A DNA stretch of 64,000 nt from Holophaga foetida DSM 6591. Lineage in GTDB: Bacteria; Acidobacteriota; Holophagae; Holophagales; Holophagaceae. Under the pieces are notes generated by a model. The model worked only from the letters and a program-made list of their open reading frames with translations. It searched no databases and was not told where the DNA came from. Shown in pieces: positions 59,977 to 64,000 of the stretch. The DNA lies in assembly GCF_000242615.2 (NCBI RefSeq), contig NZ_KI912268.1, positions 139,229 through 203,228 of the forward strand, given 5' to 3'. Made by a program: the position numbers and the translations under genes. Within the stretch, counting starts at the first letter, position 1. The number at the start of each line of letters is the position of its first letter.

Positions 59977-60720
59977 ATCCGCATCCGGTTTCGAGCCAGT
60001 AATGCATCCACTCTGCCGACCTCGTGCAGGCATGGCTATTCGCTGATCGAATTGCTGCTTGTGCTGGCAATCGTCGGAATACTGGTCATGGCCGGTGTGT
60101 CCAGGCTCGGCAGCCGCTCCTCCGGGGCTGTGCGTGCGACCCTGGATGAATTGGAAGGTACCCTCTCGGCTGCCCATAAACGTTGTGTGGCCACTGGCGG
60201 GGATGTCACCATCGCAGTCCAGGGCGAATGGGCTAGCGGCAACCCCTTTCTGCTGGCCTACGGGGACGCCACGACCCAGGCCGGCGTGGCCGTTTCCAGT
60301 TCGACGATCCTTGCCCAGGGCCTGACATCCTCGGAAGCCTATCGTTTCCTTCCGAAGAACCCCAACTGCCTCCATGCCGGGGTGGTGGCGGCCGGAAGCG
60401 GGTGGTGGTCCGTGGCCGCTTCTGGCAACACGGCCCTTTCCACCGTTGAGCCCTTCAAGAATCAGGATGCGTTCAAGTCCCTTCTCAGTGATCCCAGTTC
60501 GGATGCCGCAAACCTATCGAACCTGGGGTCCGTGAAGATCAGCGGCGTTAACAAGCGCTTCAATTCATCCTTCTACATCGCCGTGGTGGGTATCCGGAAC
60601 GGCAATGCCATTCCGGGTGGCCCCATGGGCTTGATCGTGGTCCTGAACAATGGAGCCACGATCTACAAGTTCTACAACCCTGGCGTCAGCGAGAACAATG
60701 ACGCATGGAGGAAGCTGTGA
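59977..60720 (+). CDS. Type IV pilus minor pilin, GspH/FimT-like
   Basis: About 247 residues with the prepilin signature HG|YSLIELLLVLAIVGILVMAG, the peptidase cut being after Gly. The mature domain is variable, as usual for minor pilins. It is the first gene of a pilin operon. The start is problematic: no ATG, GTG or TTG lies in frame at a sensible distance. The only good ribosome-binding site, AGGAGG (59965-59970), is six bases before an in-frame ATC at 59977; a GTG at 59881 lacks a ribosome-binding site. The stop TGA overlaps the next GTG. Confidence 0.82.
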   Translation: MRIRFRASNASTLPTSCRHGYSLIELLLVLAIVGILVMAGVSRLGSRSSGAVRATLDELEGTLSAAHKRCVATGGDVTIAVQGEWASGNPFLLAYGDATTQAGVAVSSSTILAQGLTSSEAYRFLPKNPNCLHAGVVAAGSGWWSVAASGNTALSTVEPFKNQDAFKSLLSDPSSDAANLSNLGSVKISGVNKRFNSSFYIAVVGIRNGNAIPGGPMGLIVVLNNGATIYKFYNPGVSENNDAWRKL

Positions 60721-61232
60721 CACAACGGCGGCTCCCCAACCGGCAGGCTGGTTTCAGCATGGTAGAGATGCTGATGGCGGCTTTCATCCTGGCCATCGGC
60801 CTTCTGGGGCTGGCCATGCTCCAGACCATGTCCCTCCGAGCATCGCGGGGGGGCAAGAGCCTTCACACGGCCGTCCAGGTGGCAGAAAGGGTGATGGATC
60901 AGATCGAGATGGAGGGGCGGCTCGGCTGGCTCAACATCACCGACAGCAACTATTCCACCCCCGGGACGCTCTCCCAGCTCCAGTTCATCGGCAAGGGGAC
61001 GACGGTTTATCTCGGATTCGATGCCGCGGGCGTGGCCACCACTTCGGCTCCCGTGTCGAGCAAGCCTAGCGCCTTCTTCGTTGCCGCTGCCTCCGAGGGG
61101 GCGGCTGTCACCGGCAGCACGGGGAAATACTCGGACTACACCGTCACGGTGACCTTTGCAGATCAGACGGATGCCAGCGGGTCAGCCATCACCCGGACCG
61201 TGACCCTTACCAGGCGGGTGCTGCATGGCTGA
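60717..61232 (+). CDS. pilV: Type IV pilus minor pilin, PilV-like
   Basis: 171 residues. The leader MTQRRLPNRQAG|FSMVEMLMAAFILAIGLLGLAML is a classic PilV prepilin, with Glu at mature position 5 and the GLLGLA motif. The GTG at 60717 overlaps the previous stop (GTGA) and has GAGGAAG just before it. It helps prime pilus assembly at the inner membrane. It is followed by pilW with an 8-base overlap. Confidence 0.87.
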   Translation: MTQRRLPNRQAGFSMVEMLMAAFILAIGLLGLAMLQTMSLRASRGGKSLHTAVQVAERVMDQIEMEGRLGWLNITDSNYSTPGTLSQLQFIGKGTTVYLGFDAAGVATTSAPVSSKPSAFFVAAASEGAAVTGSTGKYSDYTVTVTFADQTDASGSAITRTVTLTRRVLHG

Positions 61233-62373
61233 TGTCCGCCCATCACGTGGCTTCTCCCTTGTCGAACTGCTGGTGGCGCTTGTCTTCACCATGCTCCTCA
61301 TGACCGGTATGGCATCGGTGTTCAAGGCCAGCCTTGGGACCTTCTACGGGAGCGGAGAAAAGCTTTCGAGTGAACGCCGCAACCGCATGTCCATCGATCT
61401 CATCGGCGAAGACCTGAACAACGCTGGCATGTACCTCGCGGACCTTGCCACGCCTCCATCCGTCAGTTCCGATGTCCCTCCCTTCCGCCTCGTTCCCAAT
61501 CCCAGCACCATCAGTGGGGTCACCCAGGGGGCGGATGAGCTTTACTTCTACATGGACGAACCCCTCCCCTTCGAGGGGACCCTTTCGAGCAGTGCTGCTT
61601 CGGTCAAGACCGCAGCGGAACTGGTGGCTTCGGAAAGTGCCGCTTCCGCTTCCGACTACACCTATACGGTGGATTGCCAGGAATCCTCCTACGCCAAGAT
61701 GGTAAAGGTCGGGCAGACCTTCATCTTCAAGGACTCCTGGGACAGCGGCTATGTGAGTTCCGTGTCGGCGTCGGGTTCCGCGGTCACGGTGGTGGCAGGA
61801 ACCAACTCCTCGGCTTCGATCACTGGCAGCGGTTCTTTGGGGATCCCCTCCAAGGCCAAGCACCTCACCGGCAGCGGCGTGATGTTCATCAAGCCTGCCC
61901 AGCTTGTCAAATACAGCATCCAGCTTCTGAAGCTCGACCCCGATCCCGAGAACCGCAATCCCAATGGCATCCCGTGTCTGGTGCGGGACCAGGGGGCCTA
62001 CAGCACCTCTGGCTTCACGGCGGACACGACCCTCAGGCAGATCGTGAGCGAGAATGTCACGGGTTTCCGGGTCTATATGAGCGCCGATTCCGGTCGGAAC
62101 TGGATCGGTGGCAGCGCTTACACCACCTGGGCCGCGATCCGGGCAGCCATCGATTCCCAGTTGGCGACGGTGGGGCGCGCGGACTACACCACCACCCAGA
62201 ACAGCGAACACTGGTTCCGCTCCATTCCGGTGATCGTGAGGGTTGATGTGACCACCCGGACTGCTAATCCTCGGACGGAGTTCTCGGACTCCGCCACGCC
62301 CACGCTGGCCTACAAGGAACAGACCCAGAGTCTGGTCATGGTGCCGCGCCACTTCGGCCTGTCGATGAATTGA
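61225..62373 (+). CDS. pilW: Type IV pilus minor pilin, PilW-like
   Basis: 382 residues. The prepilin leader is MADVRPSRG|FSLVELLVALVFTMLLMTGMA. The following ERRNRMSIDLIGEDLNNAGMYL segment and a large C-terminal domain match PilW. Ser/Thr-rich stretches occur in the middle. It is part of the minor pilin set that initiates pilus assembly and presents PilY1. It overlaps pilV by eight bases and is followed by pilX after 14 bases. Confidence 0.87.
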   Translation: MADVRPSRGFSLVELLVALVFTMLLMTGMASVFKASLGTFYGSGEKLSSERRNRMSIDLIGEDLNNAGMYLADLATPPSVSSDVPPFRLVPNPSTISGVTQGADELYFYMDEPLPFEGTLSSSAASVKTAAELVASESAASASDYTYTVDCQESSYAKMVKVGQTFIFKDSWDSGYVSSVSASGSAVTVVAGTNSSASITGSGSLGIPSKAKHLTGSGVMFIKPAQLVKYSIQLLKLDPDPENRNPNGIPCLVRDQGAYSTSGFTADTTLRQIVSENVTGFRVYMSADSGRNWIGGSAYTTWAAIRAAIDSQLATVGRADYTTTQNSEHWFRSIPVIVRVDVTTRTANPRTEFSDSATPTLAYKEQTQSLVMVPRHFGLSMN

Positions 62374-62387
62374 AGGGAGATTTCCCC

Positions 62388-63017
62388 ATGCTCAAACCCG
62401 CCTTGCAACGCAGTCGGGAGTTCCAGCGCGGGGGCGTCACGATCCTTGTGACCCTCATGCTCCTGGTGCTTCTGACCATTGCCGCCATCGGCATGGCCAA
62501 GAACTCCTTCCGGGAAGTGGTGGCTTCGGGCACTGGCCGCCAGGGGGCCATGGCCAAAAATGTTGCGGATTCCGGCGTCGAATGGTCCATCTTCTGGATG
62601 GATTACAACAACAGTGCGAGTGCCAGCGGGTCGGCCTCCAATCTGGTGGCCATGAAGGCGGCGCTCCTGGAGGACTCCACGCTTTCCGGCAAGGCCTGGG
62701 ATGTCATGTCCGGGACGCCGACTGCGCCGACGAGCTACACGCCGGGCAGTACGACTGCGGTGACCCTTCCCAGCCTGACCAGCTCCTCCGGGACGGTCCA
62801 CACCCAGTCCTTCAGTATTGGTGTCACCCGCATGGGGAAGCTTCCTGTGGCGGATACCAGCCAGGGCGTGGGCAGCGGGGCCTATACCCCTTCCACCGGG
62901 AGCGAGGCCAAGCAGGCTCCCGACCTCTGGGCCATCCGAAGCGATTCCCAGGTGGGCGTGGCGGGTGTGAACTTCACCCACAGCAAGGAAGTTTGGATTT
63001 CAACGCCGGTGCAATAA
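62388..63017 (+). CDS. Type IV pilus assembly protein, PilX-like
   Basis: 209 residues. After a basic start the hydrophobic segment RGGVTILVTLMLLVLLTIAAIGMA resembles the PilX N terminus, which lacks the canonical Glu5. NSFREVVASG and QGAMAKNVADSGVEW match the PilX/PilV-associated pattern. The ATG at 62388 has AAGGGAG eight bases upstream. The mature part is Ser/Thr-rich. The order PilV-PilW-PilX-PilY1 is the usual one. Confidence 0.82.
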   Translation: MLKPALQRSREFQRGGVTILVTLMLLVLLTIAAIGMAKNSFREVVASGTGRQGAMAKNVADSGVEWSIFWMDYNNSASASGSASNLVAMKAALLEDSTLSGKAWDVMSGTPTAPTSYTPGSTTAVTLPSLTSSSGTVHTQSFSIGVTRMGKLPVADTSQGVGSGAYTPSTGSEAKQAPDLWAIRSDSQVGVAGVNFTHSKEVWISTPVQ

Positions 63018-63032
63018 GTGTTTGGAGCATTC

Positions 63033-64000
63033 ATGTCGACTCGTATCCGCACCGTTCTTGGGTGCATTCTCCTGCTCGCCGTTTCCGCAAGCCTGCCCCT
63101 GTCTGCCCAGCTCGACACTCGCCTTCAGGGCAGCAATACCGACTTCCTGGACCTCTACCAGCAGTCCACCCAGACCAAGGTGAAGCCGGAGATCCTGACG
63201 ATCTTCGACTTCTCGGGGTCGATGGAAAACCTCATGTACCATCCCCTCTACCCCAATACAGATACGACGGACGGGGGAAGCCTGAGCACTTCCGAGTACT
63301 GGAACTATATGAGCTTCACGCTCAGTAGTGCCTCTACCTACACCATCACCGCTCGTGCTTCCAAGAGCGGCGGAGGATGGGGCGGTGGCGGGAACTCCAG
63401 TAATGCCACCATCACGATCACCGTGGGGGGGACATACACGAGCACCTCCAGCTCGGTGATCTCCATCTCGCCGTCCGTCACCACTTTTTCGGCGGGGGGC
63501 TCTGTGACGTTCACAGCCACAGTTTCGTCCGGCTACTCGGTGACTTGGTCGGCATCTGAAGGGAGTCCGACTTCCGGCAGCGGGACAAGCTTCACTTGGA
63601 GCATCCCGAGTTCAGCCTCGTCATCAGCCCATGTCACAGCGACCCTCAAGGGCAGCACGGTGGGGACCCTGACGAGCCAGAAGCTCATCAAGCCCGATGG
63701 GACCGAGGTTTCGGCCTCCGATGCCGGTAGTGTGAGCTCAAGCCTGAGTCTGTCCGGGCTGAGCAGCGGTTCAAGTGATGTGCGCAACTGGGTCAGGGCG
63801 GCCAGCCATGTGCGCTTCGCCTATGCGGTGAGCAGCTCTGCGACCCGCACGATCGACATCCCGATCCCATGGAAGATCATGGATGCCAGTTCCACTGGGA
63901 ATCCGCTCAGCTCACATACGGTGACGGATACCCAAGTCAAGACCAATGCGGATGGGACGCCCACCACCTATGGTTCCGGCAATGCCATGGAGATGGACCT
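63033..64000 (+). CDS. PilY1-like type IV pilus tip protein (partial, runs off the window)
   Basis: The first 322 codons are present. A signal peptide (LGCILLLAVSASLPLSA) leads to the start of a von Willebrand A-like domain with a MIDAS-type motif, IFDFSGSMENL (D59, S61, S63), as in PilY1 proteins. A Ser/Gly/Thr-rich region with Ig-like spacing follows (about 95-240). The start ATG at 63033 has GGAG at about eight bases. PilY1 sits at the pilus tip and acts in adhesion and mechanosensing. The C-terminal beta propeller, if present, is outside the window. Confidence 0.8.
   Translation, partial: MSTRIRTVLGCILLLAVSASLPLSAQLDTRLQGSNTDFLDLYQQSTQTKVKPEILTIFDFSGSMENLMYHPLYPNTDTTDGGSLSTSEYWNYMSFTLSSASTYTITARASKSGGGWGGGGNSSNATITITVGGTYTSTSSSVISISPSVTTFSAGGSVTFTATVSSGYSVTWSASEGSPTSGSGTSFTWSIPSSASSSAHVTATLKGSTVGTLTSQKLIKPDGTEVSASDAGSVSSSLSLSGLSSGSSDVRNWVRAASHVRFAYAVSSSATRTIDIPIPWKIMDASSTGNPLSSHTVTDTQVKTNADGTPTTYGSGNAMEMD

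Noticed and set aside
1..64000. CRISPR array, insertion sequence, integrase or prophage
   Set aside because: No regularly spaced repeats of CRISPR size, no transposase or integrase-like protein and no attachment-site duplication were found.

Overview
The window is GC-rich, densely coded DNA from a diderm, anaerobe-type bacterium. KdsA and a LolA-like protein imply an outer membrane with lipopolysaccharide. Type IV pilus minor pilins, an MglA GTPase and 2-oxoacid:ferredoxin oxidoreductase are also present. A corrinoid-protein reductive activator sits next to a CobW-like GTPase, and there is a large cytoplasmic NAD(P)H/Fe-S flavoenzyme operon. This mix fits Acidobacteriota class Holophagae (Holophaga/Geothrix type, with Holophaga-like methyl-group metabolism). 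That placement is inference from gene content; no rRNA is present. I found no CRISPR array, insertion sequence or prophage.

Layout. 1-3.7 kb: a DUF4197 protein, then CobW-like GTPase, small unknown protein and corrinoid activator. 3.7-5.5 kb: divergent PIG-L deacetylase and glycosyltransferase. 5.6 kb: a small Cys-tailed AhpD-like protein. 6.1-14.2 kb: a nitrogen island on the minus strand, with two amtB-glnK pairs, type III glutamine synthetase, a sigma54 activator and trmL. 14.2-18.2 kb: HIT, Hpt, NnrE/NnrD, TsaE, RmuC. 18.3-25.6 kb: PepA, HU/IHF, DEAD-box helicase, SixA, Rho, glycosyltransferase, PilZ. 26-32.6 kb: three-gene redox operon with a divergent LysR regulator. 32.6-41.4 kb: TopB, a degenerate REC-GGDEF protein, KorAB, LexA, MglA, LolA, tRNA(CAU). 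41.5-52.8 kb: Rpe, TrxB, two nitroreductases with a TetR regulator, Lrp, KdsA, amidase, HisS, TtcA, Rrf2, EF-G-like protein. 52.9-59.8 kb: NHL lipoprotein and a coupled DUF4178-DUF350-SpeE-flavoprotein operon. 59.9-64 kb: minor pilin operon running off the end in a PilY1-like gene.

How the genes work together. In the nitrogen island, glnA and the first amtB-glnK pair share one upstream architecture: a 39-40 bp A/T-rich dyad lies about 70 bp upstream of a sigma54 -24/-12 element in both. The sigma54 activator gene immediately precedes glnA and is the obvious candidate to bind the dyad. Both GlnK paralogues lack the usual T-loop tyrosine, so control is probably by effector binding rather than uridylylation.

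Most unusual items. These are the paired dyad/sigma54 regulon; the GlnK/AmtB duplication with hairpin leaders; an AhpD-like protein whose CxxC is replaced and which carries a seven-Cys tail; a NuoF-like subunit that lacks the FMN glycine motif, in an operon with a NuoG/GltD fusion and a soluble flavoprotein reductase; a pseudo-receiver/pseudo-GGDEF protein; an EF-G paralogue without the catalytic His; a 14-codon leader ORF coupled to korA; a probably leaderless lexA; and a pilin gene whose only good ribosome-binding site precedes an ATC codon.
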